The notes beneath the pieces are model-generated. The model was not told where the DNA came from. It saw nothing but the letters and a program-made list of their open reading frames with translations, and made no database searches. Shown piece by piece: positions 50,400 to 63,800 of a stretch of 64,000 nucleotides of DNA. How positions within the stretch are numbered: position 1 is the first letter of the stretch; each line of letters starts with the position of its first letter. The DNA is taken from contig CM040445.1 in assembly GCA_022749755.1 (NCBI GenBank), forward strand, positions 7,089,182 through 7,153,181, given 5' to 3'. A program made the translations under genes and the position numbers. Source of the DNA: Azadirachta indica (taxonomy: Eukaryota > Streptophyta > Magnoliopsida > Sapindales > Meliaceae).

Positions 50400-53300
50400 G
50401 TAGATCCCTTTGAGCAAATACTCTCACTGTCTTTTTGAACACTAAGTCTTCCCATGACTGACGAGAATCTACTTTCACTTGGCAACTAAACACTAAACAT
50501 AGGAGTGACCTTTGAAATCAAATGAGATGTCGGTAGCGCAAAAACATGCCTCATCCTTCCCATGAATTTCATGCTGGAAATTAATGTACATAAATGCCAT
50601 AATTGTTATTGCCTTTAAACTCTTCGTTACCCTGCCACATGCCTTTGCATTACGAGTGCACCGTATTCATAAGATTGCTACATCAGCAAATAACCTTGGG
50701 GCATTATCAAAACCATCCATTTTCGTTACAACGCAAATCGAAGAAAGGTAAAATGGGTATAAAAGTTTTAACTTCCCCTCTTTCACCACTTTACCTTCTT
50801 GCGTTTTCCACAGAACCCCGAAAACTCTCTGTTCTACGAAAGCTTCACTCTTCGCTCACGAACAAGCTCCATTACATCTCTAATGTCTACTTTCTACTCA
50901 CCAGCAAACTTCTTCGTATAGGTACACCATTTTGCTCTTTGAATCCTATTGTTGTATATACTTTTCTAGTATTACTAAGATGTAAACCCGTTATGTCATT
51001 AAAAAAAAAATGTTGTGCCTTCCTTTGATTGGCCTTGTAGGTTTTTCTACAACTCAAACTTATTTTAATGCTTTAAGACGTTAGAATAGACCCTAGAGTC
51101 GAAATAATTAATAAAAAGCATTTTGGAATTAGAATAAGGAGTTTAAGTTTCACTTGTCCGAACAAGGATTTGACTGTGCTCAAGTTGCGACATAGGAACC
51201 CAATAAAACCCCTAAAGATGAACTTTATGACCAAGGGAAAAAAACCCTGATTTAACGAACCCAGATTTGCCCTTCTTGAGGCAAACTAGAATTTATCTGA
51301 ACAAAACTATTGTTTAACTGTAGTTACATTTTAAGGTAAATTATGAACTAATCAGCCCATGTTGATGTTTGAGGAGATTAACTATGGCAAGACTTAAAAA
51401 GACTTGATATAAGAGACATTTCCAGTAGCCTAGAATTTGATACTTCTTCAATAAGCTCATCTGAGACAGATTATTAAGCCTAGAATTGACTTTCTCGTAG
51501 GGTTAAAGTTAAGCACATTAGAGAACATGAGACCATTTCCTTAAAGAAAGCCTAACCCTTAGCCATATTAGACCTCAATACTGAAAACACATTAATCATC
51601 GTAGACCCTAGATCAAACACCCTTAAGTACTCAAGGTTGGAACCTAAAGTAATTATCTTATCTGATAGCTTTTTTACCCACGTGCAGGGAATGATGAACT
51701 TTGAACAAACCAATGTAGGAGACCAGGAAGTCCTCCAAAATTTTAAAATTATCCAACAATTTGATCAACTTATGACCTCAAGCCCTAGCTAACCTCATAC
51801 CTCACAGCCACGAAATAATACCTTAAGGTAACATATATAAAGCCTTTCCAGTGCAAAGTAGGTAAGGTGATGGAAATATGAGTGGTGATGATGAGGAAAA
51901 GGAAAATGAGTTTGAGGATGATCAAAGCAAATCAGACTCTGGGGAGAATCCTCATATTGATAACAACCATCAACTTATGGTTCAATGCCTTTCTCTTAAC
52001 CTAACCATAGAAAACAGGTAATTTGAAGCTGATAAATTCCCTTCTAGCATCACCGAGGCTAATCTTAAAGTCTTTAAGAGAATTTATCAAATTCTTGAAT
52101 CTATCACCCTTAGGGTTCTTGAGACAATGAGTTCTCAAGCCACTTCAAAAGATATGAGATTGCCTTCAATGAGGAACTGTTCCCCCTTAGGGCTAGGTTA
52201 ACACTATAGCCTTACTTAACCTCCTTATTCTATGGTTTTTTAATTCCTCTCTATCAGTTGAACTTGAATGGTTGGAGGACTATTACTAGGTTATATGTAA
52301 TCTTGGTCAAGGCCGAGCACACCTTACTGACTATTGGTGAAATTAAACACTTATTTTTGCTCAAAAAAGGGCCGAAGAAATACTTAAGCTTCTGTTGTCT
52401 CCAATCTCATATTAAGGGTGATAAATTAGTTTTCGGTAACCCCTTTTACAACAAAAACTGGAAGGATAAATGGTTTTACATAGACAAAGATTAGTGCCAG
52501 TCTTTACTGGCTGAGATGAACATACACGACTCCATGCCTAATGCATTCAAACCTGTTCTCCATAACTGTATCATGTAGAGCCAAATAATGTGTTTGATTT
52601 TTTATACTAAATGTAATCATCTAATAATTTCCTTTACTTGTGTAGCTACTTAGGGTTCAAAGCCTAATTTAACCGCCCTTCTTCTATTGAAGATCAGTGC
52701 TGAGCTCGCAAAGCAAGCTAATCAGAAAACCCTACTTTTACTTTACCAGCTTATAGGTTCTTGTCTTGTTAAGGTCGCCCCTATCCGTAAAAAAGTTGAC
52801 ACTATTTTTAGAGCAGAAAAGGGACCTACTTCAAGAACTAATAAAGACACCTCCACACGAGCCAGAGTGAGCATTTTAGTCATTCCTCTTTTTGCGATTT
52901 TTCTTGTTTACATGAGTTTTTACCACTTTTCTTTTATATTTTACAGAGAAGATGGCTCCAAAGAGAAGTTAGGAAAAAATCTTGAGCTCACTAGGCTCCA
53001 TCCTCTCTTCACTAAAATTCCAACTTGAGGCCTCAGCAAGAAAAAAGTAAGAATCTTCTAAAAAGCCTAAACAAGATAAGAATGGGTTGCTTGAGAGATG
53101 GGTAGCCAAGCTCAAGGTAAAGGGAAAGAAAGTTGATTAAGGTCCTAAAAAGAATAAGAAAGATCTGCCTAAAGACAAAGGAAAATGCCCAGTGAAGGTT
53201 TCTAAAGGTGCTGAGGAAAGGTCGGCCAAAAAGTAATACACGGAACAAAAGGAAGAAATTGTTGAAGTGAACAGTATCTCCTAAACAGATATACTTGAGG

Positions 53301-54150
53301 AAAAGAGAGAACTTTTTGAGCACCTAATCGCTTCCATTAACCACCTGGCCAATACGATTGACACGTCCTTATCTTCAAAGGTAGAGGCTACTAGTACTAA
53401 CGTTGTACTGGACAAGATTTATGAACAATTGAGCAAGGTGACTATTCTTGATTTTCTCGTTGTTGTTTAATTATGATCAACCTTATTAATCAATTGTTTA
53501 ATTTGTGCAAATGTATCACTCTCTCACCTTGCACGTTAAAAACGAAAAGGAACATTTTATTGCAAATGTAAATTTATATAAATCCATAGTTTAGCTAACT
53601 TTAGAAAGGGACTCGTTGAACAAAAAGTTGAAGAAATCAGAGAAATGAGAAGAGAGCTTAGAGGCTTAGCTAACCCAGGAGAGAAAGAAGTAAATAGGAG
53701 AATGTAATGCCCTCGAGGATAAAGTTGTTGACCTCGAGGCTCAGTTATCCCAGCTTGGGTCTCATGTGGCTGGCCTTGTCCATGCTAACAAAGGATCTGG
53801 AAGATGAACTTGCTCTTACCAAAGTGAAAGTTAAGCAGCAGTGTGATAATTCTGCTAAAGAGGCTTCAGAATTAACATGTAAGATCTTTTAGAATTAGTA
53901 TAAAAGTTGACCTGGGTTGGTTATTTAACAGGCTCGAAGTTCCTCGACCTGTTCAACAAGAACCTGAAAATCAAGAGGAATCAGTTGTTGAGGAGCATGT
54001 TTAGGATTCTGACCCTACTCAACCCGAGTAAACAACGCCCTCACCCGACACTTCAACCTTTGGCACTATTTTGTCACCTCCGAAGGAAGCCTAATTTTTT
54101 ACTTCTTCTGTACTTTGCAAAATTTGAACAAGTTGTAAATGACTGAATCT
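50400..54150 (+). mobile_element. Decayed retroelement with a 'putative gypsy type transposon' domain
   Basis: The plus strand holds broken pieces of one long protein. An acidic N-terminus lies near 51875 (SGDDEEKENEFEDDQ). At about 52170-52494 a domain resembles plant PF04195: L-N-L-N-G-W-R-T-I-T-R, a L-F-L-L-K-K spacing, then N-K-N-W-K-D-K-W-F-Y. After it come lysine-rich segments (52930-53250) and coiled-coil-like segments (53340-53450, 53600-53850). Stops and shifts are frequent. A TATAAAA followed by a pyrimidine-rich leader at 50759-50800 looks like an LTR or leader start. No polymerase is seen in this stretch. The family assignment is by pattern only. Confidence 0.55.
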
Positions 54151-54194
54151 TCATTATTTGTTTATAGAAATGCCTTGATTAATGTCATTTTTGC

Positions 54195-54593
54195 TTCTCT
54201 ATTTGTAGTTGACTAAAATACTTTACATCGAGCCGACGTTTTTCTGAGTTACCTTTGTCGTGGCTAAAAATGTTCCTCTAAGACTTGGGATTGAAGCGAG
54301 ATAAGTACGTGGTTTATTGTGACAATCAGAGTGCGATTGATCTGACCAAGAACTTTACCTACCTCTATCGAACAAAGTATATCGACATCAGATATCATTG
54401 ATTCCGTGTAGCTTTTGAAAATAAGCTATTTTAAGTACAGAAAATTCACACTAATAAGAATACTACAGGTATGTTAACAAAGGTAATCCCTTGAAATAAG
54501 CTTAAATTATGCTCCAAGCTTGATGGGATAAGTTCTTTATGATGAAGATTATAATTCAATTTATTTCCCTCATGGGTTGAAAAGGGGGAGAAT
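54195..54593 (+). mobile_element. Copia-type RNase H remnant with polypurine tract
   Basis: The plus strand shows the C-terminal copia RNase H region: a G-L-K-R-D-K-Y-V-V-Y-C-D-N-Q-S-A run, R-T-K-Y-I-D-I-R-Y-H, K-I-H-T-N-K-N and M-L-T-K-V-I-P, with several stops. It is followed by the polypurine tract GAAAAGGGGGAGAA (54579-54592). The rest of the copia polyprotein is missing upstream, where the sequence belongs to a different element, so this is a truncated, nested or rearranged insertion. Confidence 0.8.
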
Positions 54594-55040
54594 TGATGGG
54601 AATATTTTTCAAACCCATGAGGAGGCACATGTAAATTGGACGCTAAATTTTTTTAACCAAATTTTTTGTGCATGTGAGTGAGCTTTGACAGAAGATTTTG
54701 GAGCATGAAATTGTTTTCAACACATATGATATTTGACAAAGTTTCAGCATGCAAATATTGGCAATTTGGTGCATGTGGATTTCAACAAGGTTGAAAATTA
54801 AGGATACCAATTCTCCATGCAATTTTTTTCCCCAGTCCACATATTTACAAAAAGAAAGGCTAATTAAGGATACCAATTTCCCTGTAAAAACCCTCCAATA
54901 CCTAAATCAATAGGGTTTTCTTGTAAAAAATAATCGAGAAGCATGTACAAGTAAAAATAATCTAAGAAGCATAGAGAGATTGTATTTTGGCATACTTTAT
55001 CCTTCATTTAAGAGTTCGTATTTATTTATATACAACCATT
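54594..55040 (+). repeat. Probable 3' LTR of the copia remnant
   Basis: The LTR begins TGATGGGAATATTTTTC right after the polypurine tract. The likely end is the ...ATATACAACCA near 55040, giving TG...CA and about 447 bases, but the end is uncertain because no second LTR is present for comparison. Confidence 0.45.
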
Positions 55041-57469
55041 GATCAAAAATAATAGGGTTTAATAGTGCCCACTTGTTTGGGATTTTTATTATCCACTAAA
55101 ATAATCGTTAATAATTGACTCTTTTTTTATCTCTTTTATAAGAATATATAAACGAAAACACATAACAAGGACAATTCAAATTAAAACTTTATTGCATAAT
55201 AATTGAATAATAGCAAAGTTTAAAAGATCATAAAAGACTTTGTATTTCTATTTACTATAATATTTTGTAGTTAAATTAAAACTACTATTCAAATAATACT
55301 CACCGATAACAAAAAAAATAAAACATGAAAGCTTACATAAAATAAATTCAAAGGAAAATAATTTTAAAGTCTTCAAAATTGTCTTACATCAATTCCCTCC
55401 TCTTGGCAAAAGAGAAATTGTCCTCAAGTTTGAATTTAAAGTCTTTCAATTTGTACAATCCCCGACTCGGTCCAATATACATGGACTTAGACTTATCTTA
55501 TTGGGCATTTTAAGTAATCAAGGCATCGAAAAATTTTCTTCTCTAGGCTAATTTCTCTCCGGTGGACTTACCTTGTTGGTCCTTTTAATCCTAGCATTTC
55601 TTATATTATTAGATATTACTTAACATACGAGATTGTTAAAAGCGCAAAACATCGATATATTCTACATTTATATTCTTTGACACTTATCTAAAATTTAAAT
55701 AAAATTACTTAAATATTTTAAAAGTGTTTATTTTTTAACTTATATTTAAAAATTTATTAAAAATATTTGAATATAATTAAATTAAAAATTTTAAATTAAA
55801 TTTGAATAATCAAACATCTGAATAAATTAAATATTATCTATCTCAATTATACAATTTATTCTTTTATTTTCTAATACTTTAATTTAAAATCTTATCTAAT
55901 ACTTTTATTTTTTGTCATCTCTGTCCATTTTTAACGTAGTTGAAACAATATTATGATAGAATTTGTATTTTTTATTTAATTTATCAGTAACTTTATATTA
56001 TTTAAATTTTTAATTAATTATTTTTATTTACTTATAAAACAAAATAAAGAAAACGAATTTACATATATCATATAAAAAAATATTGTAAATATTAATATAA
56101 TTTATTAAAAATTGTTTTATTTATGAACTATTGTGGAACATAATTAATTTTTTATAAAATATTACTATATGTAATATTTAAAAAGCGAATATACATCAAA
56201 ATATCAGTTTTAGATTTTTTTTAATTTTTAAAAATTTACCTAACCTTTATATTTAGACAATTAAGAAAAAAAACATATCAGTTATATTTAAATTTTAGTC
56301 AAATTCAAATTCAGTCATATTTAAATTTTAAAAAAAAAAGCCTAACATCAATTAAGTAATATATAAAAGTAACATCTATTTATTATTAATTTTTTAATAA
56401 AAATTAATATTTTAAAAAATAAAAATTCTAAAATAAATGAAAATTTTAAATTTTTTCTCAAATTAACTACTATATAAAATTAAATAGAAGCAAAATAAAC
56501 ATTCATCATATTTTTATATTTAATATTTTTAATAATAATAATAAATATACTAAAAAATAAAATAATTATTCAACAATAGTAATAACATTTTTATTTTATA
56601 AATGTGTCTCTAGTCATAATTATTATATGTTGTCACAATAGTTATTAGACCTGTTATAAAAATAACTATAAATTTATAACTTAAAAAAATATATCAACAT
56701 AATCAATTAAAAAAAAAAAAGTATAATAAAATGTGATATGGGATTGGAATTTTCAAAGTTAGTTCGAGACATATTAGAAATTATAAAAATTTTATTGAAA
56801 TTTTTAAAGTTAATTAGGGTATTTTAAAAATTACAAAATTTTCATATTAAAATTAGAGTGATACCTCATTAAGCACTACAAGTACTAATTTCATAAAAGC
56901 ATCATATTGTATGCTAATTAAAAAATTATTCTAAGTGCTTATTTTATTTACTTTTTTATCAAAATTATTAAACATATCCACTAGCACTTATGGGATACTA
57001 TTAACATTGTCAAATGGTTCCTAATCAACTTACTAATACTTTTACACTAATTCACAATACAAGTTTCATTGTTATAATGAAAATATGTTTAATATTACTC
57101 ATTATACTTGACTATAAAAATATAGTAAAACACATCGACTTTTAGCCGAGACTATTTATTTTTGCAATAAAATTTGATGAATCTAAACCTCCCCTCAAAT
57201 TATTTTACAGTTTTTAATAATTATCAAATAAAATAACAGTGGACATCACATCCAATCAGATCAAACAACGTGGCAACTTCAAATACCGTATGCATACAGT
57301 ACACACTATAGTAGAATTCATAGTTAATAGCACGAACAATATTAAATCCATTTTTATTTATCTTTTTCATTTAATCAACTGTCCACATTTGAAATCTTAA
57401 GCGAATTGATTCATCAACCTTGTTAATTCCTCAAACATTCAACAGAGTAAATATGCATATATATGTAGC
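55041..57469. other. Intergenic, very AT-rich
   Basis: No gene or named element is recognised. Near 55380-55620 the composition is more even and may be retroelement debris. Bases 57300-57465 are the 3' flank common to the CYP706 copies. Confidence 0.5.
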
Positions 57470-57889
57470 TTACTCATATAGCGCCGGATCAGATAACCTT
57501 GGTGTTGGGATTGCAAGGAGAGGATTCTTTAGCTTCAGAACAAAATTCAAACTTCTCTGTAAGATCCAAATTCCCATCCTGGACCAATTTCCAATCGAAC
57601 GAATGCAGAAGCGTGGCAAGTGAGTACAGGAACATCCTCTCAGCCATTGCTATGCCAGCACATATTCTTCGACCTGACCCAAATGGAATATAATTGAAGT
57701 CATTTCCGCTGTAATCCCATTTACCATTCAAGAACCTCTCTGTATTGAACTCCAAGGGATTCTCCCAAACTATAGTGTCCCTGTGTATTACCCATGCGTT
57801 GACAAAGACTTGAGCACCCTTTGGAATGGTGTAGCCTCTTACTGTGCAAGTTTCGCTTGGACAATGAGGGATTAATAGTGGAAGGGTTG
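57470..57889 (-). pseudogene. CYP706 exon-2 fragment, 5' truncated
   Basis: Read on the minus strand the similarity begins abruptly at [10 protein letters not shown] (57889). It continues through T-C-T-V-R-G-Y-T-I-P-K-G-A, H-R-D-T, E-F-N-T-E-R-F and the heme motif PFGSGRRICAG. It then meets a frameshift after EKFEF and ends L-Y-E-stop at 57470. The I-helix, ExxR and exon 1 are absent. Position 57889 is a junction with unrelated DNA that begins TTGAATTTAACGAAAATGAC. The first ~136 bases of the fragment are repeated in reverse at the right edge of the window. Confidence 0.9.
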
Positions 57890-60869
57890 AATTTAACGAA
57901 AATGACCAATACTTGAGATAAATTTTTGGTAATAACTATTATTTAAAATGTCTTTTAAAAATATCTATCTCAAATTTTTTTGCACCAAAATACTCTTACG
58001 CGAATGTGCTTGGTGATCATTTTTGAAAAATTTTTATGAGAATATTTTGGTCCAAATTGGTCATTTTTGTAATATATATTATATGGTGATCATTTAAGAA
58101 AACCAATAACCAATATTGGTTACTGTTAAAAATCTCCCTTTTTAAATGCTCACATGTTTTGCGAGGGTGAGCGCCTAAATGATTATTTTAGTCACTCGGT
58201 GAAGACTTATTTTACTTTTAAAATACAATAACGCTTAAAGAGAAAATACATTTCAGCAATATGAAATATCAATTTAACTTATAGTCTATAATTTTCAAGA
58301 AGTAAAAGAATAAAATTTTTAATATATAATATATTATACAATATAATACTAATTACAAATTCATTTATTAATTTTATTTAATTAATTAATATCAAATATA
58401 GGGTTAATTTTAAATATATATATATATAAATATATAATGTGAAAACGCTGAGAATAACCAAAATAATGTATATAATAATTCATTTTTTAATTTTATTTAA
58501 TTTGAATATATAATTAAGTTATTTTTAAGGAGATATATATCACTATTAGTTTTATCTTTTCAATATACTATCAACAAGATACACGGTTATTTTTATTTTT
58601 GTACTCACAATGTTAATTGTAATAAGATAATAATTTAAAACAGATGAATTGTCAATGACTTACAATATTTCAAATTATATATGTAAAACTTATTAATAGA
58701 TGTGAATGTAAAATTGAAAATAACTCCAACAAGTAATGTAAGTTTAAGTTTAAAATTTCATAAACTATCTCATACAAATATTATACTATAATTTCACTCA
58801 TGGCGAGCCTTTTTTTTTTTTTTTAATCACAACATGTTTTTCTACACGTCCCAACAAAAAAGAGTTTTATTTTATTTTGTGGGCTCATTTCATCTTACCA
58901 TATTTGAGACCCTCTAAAAACCTATTCATCATCATAACCACTCCCTTTTATCGATTTTGTGATAGTTACCTTTAACAAACACAAAATTTTGATAAAGAAG
59001 ATTCATTTATTTCAAAATTAACTAATATAAAACTAAAAAGATTTTAAGAAAAAAATAATTTTTTCTCTTTTATATTTTTATTAGATAAATGATATTTTAG
59101 GCTCTAAAGTTTGACTTAATGAACTTATTACTCTTAATTGTTTCAAAAATATCATAATTATAGAGTTCAATATTTGCATATGTACAAAATTACTCTATGT
59201 TCTATTCTAACAAACAGTGAAAACTAACAAATTACGGTATTTTTAAAACTAAGAATATTAATAATTTCATTTAGGTAAATCTTAGGGATTAAAATATTTT
59301 TACCCTTCTCTAATTTACTATAAAAACTATCATTAATATTGTACCACTCTTTAATATATAAAAAAAATAATTTAACTTTTATTTAAAATACTAAAGAATT
59401 TCAAAAAGTATTTAATTTTTTACTAATTATCAAAATTATAAAATAATTTAATTCATATTAACTTTTTCTATAACTCTATGAGTAGTTAAATGACATAATC
59501 TCTACAAACTATTGAATACAAACTTATGTGTAATATTTTTTTATTCCATCAGTAATATCATGTCACATTAATTTTGTATACAGTAATTGAAGTTAAGATA
59601 TTATTTTTTAAAGTATTATTTTAAAATCTGTTTGGTTAATAAATCTATTTAGTTCCAAAAATCTATTAGTTAAAAACTAAATTATTGAATTTTATAAAGT
59701 AATAATATCTATCTCAACCGAGACACATCGGTATTTTAATTTTTTAAATACAAAATAATACTAATTTGTGTTGATAAATTGTTGAAAGTTATAAATCAAC
59801 CCAATCTATCTTAAAGCAAGTTGCCTATTTTGTGAGCCTATTTAGCTTTTTATTTTTAAAATAAAATAATAATATATTTTAGATTATTATTACCAATTGT
59901 AGAATAATCTTATCCCATGATTAATTCTTTTTAATTTTTCAATAATTTTTATTAATTATTATAAGTTGTAAAGCAATTTTATTTGATATGCTTCTTGAAT
60001 GAAAAATGTTATGCAAATAATATTATGCTAAATTTAGAGTAGGTAAGTGATAAGTTTTCTATTTAAATTGAGAAGTATAATTATATTAATTATACATTAT
60101 TATAATTTATATTTTAAAAATGTTTAAATTTAATAAATTATAAATAGTGTTAAAAATAATGTAAAATTGGGGCAGTTAATCCTTTTCAATATATATATAT
60201 ATATATTATTTATATATATATATGACACGTTCTTTCAATAATTTATTCAGTAAACAGATTAATAGAATTGGAAATGGACAAGGTGATTTTCTATATACAC
60301 ATTATGTACATTTTTATATTAAAATTTTGATGTTCAGAATATATTTTCAAATACAGATAGAGCAATAATGATCAAGATAACATCAAATCTTTAAACATTA
60401 TATGACAAGACGTAATTTTGATCAAGATAACATCGAATCTTTAAAAATTATGACGACAAGACGTAATTTTTATCTCAAGTATACTATCCCAGTCTCTCCT
60501 ACCATATTTGACTTCTCTTTTGTTCTTGTTTTTCTTTTTGGAAAATTGACATGTCCTCGTCAGGTTTTTAAAAAATAGTTAAACATTCTTTGACATTTAG
60601 AAAAAAAAAAAAATACTCTTTTAAAATTAGATAAATAAATAGATTCTTTCTTTAATTTTTATTTTTACTACGTGACTGATTAAATTATTATTATTTATAT
60701 ATTTAAAATTATAAATAATAAATAATAATAAAGTACGATATATACTTTTCGCATATGACAATTTTATATTTATTTTAATATTTTTTATAATAATTTTTTA
60801 AAATCATAACAATTTAATTCTTTATTATAATATTTTTCATAATTTAATAAGGATTAAATAATTTTTTAA
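57754..60869. repeat. Left arm of a 6.2 kb palindrome
   Basis: This is the reverse complement of 60891-64000, with a spacer of only 21 bases (60870-60890). The arms are 3116 and 3110 bases. Differences are scattered: SNPs near 57915, 57930, 57993 and 58230, a base change at about 60612, and microsatellite length near 60190. The arm contains the 5' end of the CYP706 fragment, then about 2.9 kb of AT-rich DNA with no gene recognised, and a 50-base tandem duplication at 60370-60470. Confidence 0.96.
60370..60470. repeat. 50-base tandem duplication in the palindrome arm
   Basis: GATCAAGATAACATC starts at 60370 and again at 60420. Both copies end with GACAAGACGTAATTTT. The mirror pair is at about 61288-61390. 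Confidence 0.85.
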
Positions 60870-60890
60870 CTTTTATTAAATGAATGAAAA

Positions 60891-63800
60891 TTAAAAAATT
60901 ATTTAATCCTTATTAAATTATGAAAAATATTATAATAAGAATTAAATTGTTATGATTTTAAAAAATTATTATAAAAAATATTAAAATAAATATAAAATTG
61001 TCATATGCGAAAAGTATATATCGTACTTTATTATTATTTATAATTTTAAATATATAAATAATAATAATTTAATCAGTCACGTAGTAAAAATAAAAATTAA
61101 AGAAAGAATCTATTTATTTATCTAATTTTAAAAGAGTTTTTTTTTTTTTTCTAAATGTCAAAGAATGTTTAACTATTTTTTAAAACCTGACGAGGACATG
61201 TCAATTTTCCAAAAAGAAAAACAAGAACAAAAGAGAAGTCAAATATGGTAGGAGAGACTGGGATAGTATACTTGAGATAAAAATTACGTCTTGTCGTCAT
61301 AATTTTTAAAGATTCGATGTTATCTTGATCAAAATTACGTCTTGTCATATAATGTTTAAAGATTTGATGTTATCTTGATCATTATTGCTCTATCTGTATT
61401 TGAAAATATATTCTGAACATCAAAATTTTAATATAAAAATGTACATAATGTGTATATAGAAAATCACCTTGTCCATTTCCAATTCTATTAATCTGTTTAC
61501 TGAATAAATTATTGAAAGAACGTGTCATATATATATATATAATAATATATATATATATATTGAAAAGGATTAACTGCCCCAATTTTACATTATTTTTAAC
61601 ACTATTTATAATTTATTAAATTTAAACATTTTTAAAATATAAATTATAATAATGTATAATTAATATAATTATACTTCTCAATTTAAATAGAAAACTTATC
61701 ACTTACCTACTCTAAATTTAGCATAATATTATTTGCATAACATTTTTCATTCAAGAAGCATATCAAATAAAATTGCTTTACAACTTATAATAATTAATAA
61801 AAATTATTGAAAAATTAAAAAGAATTAATCATGGGATAAGATTATTCTACAATTGGTAATAATAATCTAAAATATATTATTATTTTATTTTAAAAATAAA
61901 AAGCTAAATAGGCTCACAAAATAGGCAACTTGCTTTAAGATAGATTGGGTTGATTTATAACTTTCAACAATTTATCAACACAAATTAGTATTATTTTGTA
62001 TTTAAAAAATTAAAATACCGATGTGTCTCGGTTGAGATAGATATTATTACTTTATAAAATTCAATAATTTAGTTTTTAACTAATAGATTTTTGGAACTAA
62101 ATAGATTTATTAACCAAACAGATTTTAAAATAATACTTTAAAAAATAATATCTTAACTTCAATTACTGTATACAAAATTAATGTGACATGATATTACTGA
62201 TGGAATAAAAAAATATTACACATAAGTTTGTATTCAATAGTTTGTAGAGATTATGTCATTTAACTACTCATAGAGTTATAGAAAAAGTTAATATGAATTA
62301 AATTATTTTATAATTTTGATAATTAGTAAAAAATTAAATACTTTTTGAAATTCTTTAGTATTTTAAATAAAAGTTAAATTATTTTTTTTTTTTTATATAT
62401 TAAAGAGTGGTACAATATTAATGATAGTTTTTATAGTAAATTAGAGAAGGGTAAAAATATTTTAATCCCTAAGATTTACCTAAATGAAATTATTAATATT
62501 CTTAGTTTTAAAAATACCGTAATTTGTTAGTTTTCACTGTTTGTTAGAATAGAACATAGAGTAATTTTGTACATATGCAAATATTGAACTCTATAATTAT
62601 GATATTTTTGAAACAATTAAGAGTAATAAGTTCATTAAGTCAAACTTTAGAGCCTAAAATATCATTTATCTAATAAAAATATAAAAGAGAAAAAAAATTT
62701 TTTTTCTTAAAATCTTTTTAGTTTTATATTAGTTAATTTTGAAATAAATGAATCTTCTTTATCAAAATTTTGTGTTTGTTAAAGGTAACTATCACAAAAT
62801 CGATAAAAGGGAGTGGTTATGATGATGAATAGGTTTTTAGAGGGTCTCAAATATGGGTAAGATGAAATGAGCCCACAAAATAAAATAAAACTCTTTTTTG
62901 TTGGGACGTGTAGAAAAACATGTTGTGATTAAAAAAAAAAAAAAAGGCTCGCCATGAGTGAAATTATAGTATAATATTTGTATGAGATAGTTTATGAAAT
63001 TTTAAACTTAAACTTACATTACTTGTTGGAGTTATTTTCAATTTTACATTCACATCTATTAATAAGTTTTACATATATAATTTGAAATATTGTAAGTCAT
63101 TGACAATTCATCTGTTTTAAATTATTATCTTATTACAATTAACATTGTGAGTACAAAAATAAAAATAACCGTGTATCTTGTTGATAGTATATTGAAAAGA
63201 TAAAACTAATAGTGATATATATCTCCTTAAAAATAACTTAATTATATATTCAAATTAAATAAAATTAAAAAATGAATTATTATATACATTATTTTGGTTA
63301 TTCTCAGCGTTTTCACATTATATATTTTATATATATATATATTAAAATTAACCCTATATTTGATATTAATTAATTAAATAAAATTAATAAATGAATTTGT
63401 AATTAGTATTATATTGTATAATATATTATATATTAAAAATTTATTCTTTTACTTCTTGAAAATTATAGACTATAAGTTAAATTGATATTTCATATTGCTG
63501 AAATGTATTTTCTCTTTAAGCGTTGTTGTATTTTAAAAGTAAAATAAGTCTTCACCGAGTGACTAAAATAATCATTTAGGCGCTCACCCTCGCAAAACAT
63601 GTGAGCATTTAAAAAGGGAGATTTTTAACAGTAACCAATATTGGTTATTGGTTTTCTTAAATGATCACCATATAATATATATTACAAAAATGACCAATTT
63701 GGACCAAAATATTCTCATAAAAATTTTTCAAAAATGATCACCAAGCACATTCACGTAAAAGTATTTTGGTGCAAAAAAATTTGAGATAGATATTTTTAAA

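Noticed and set aside
50603..51028. 141-residue frame starting in the retroelement region
   Set aside because: No recognised domain; it covers what looks like a retroelement leader with a TATA-like start, so it is not called as a gene.
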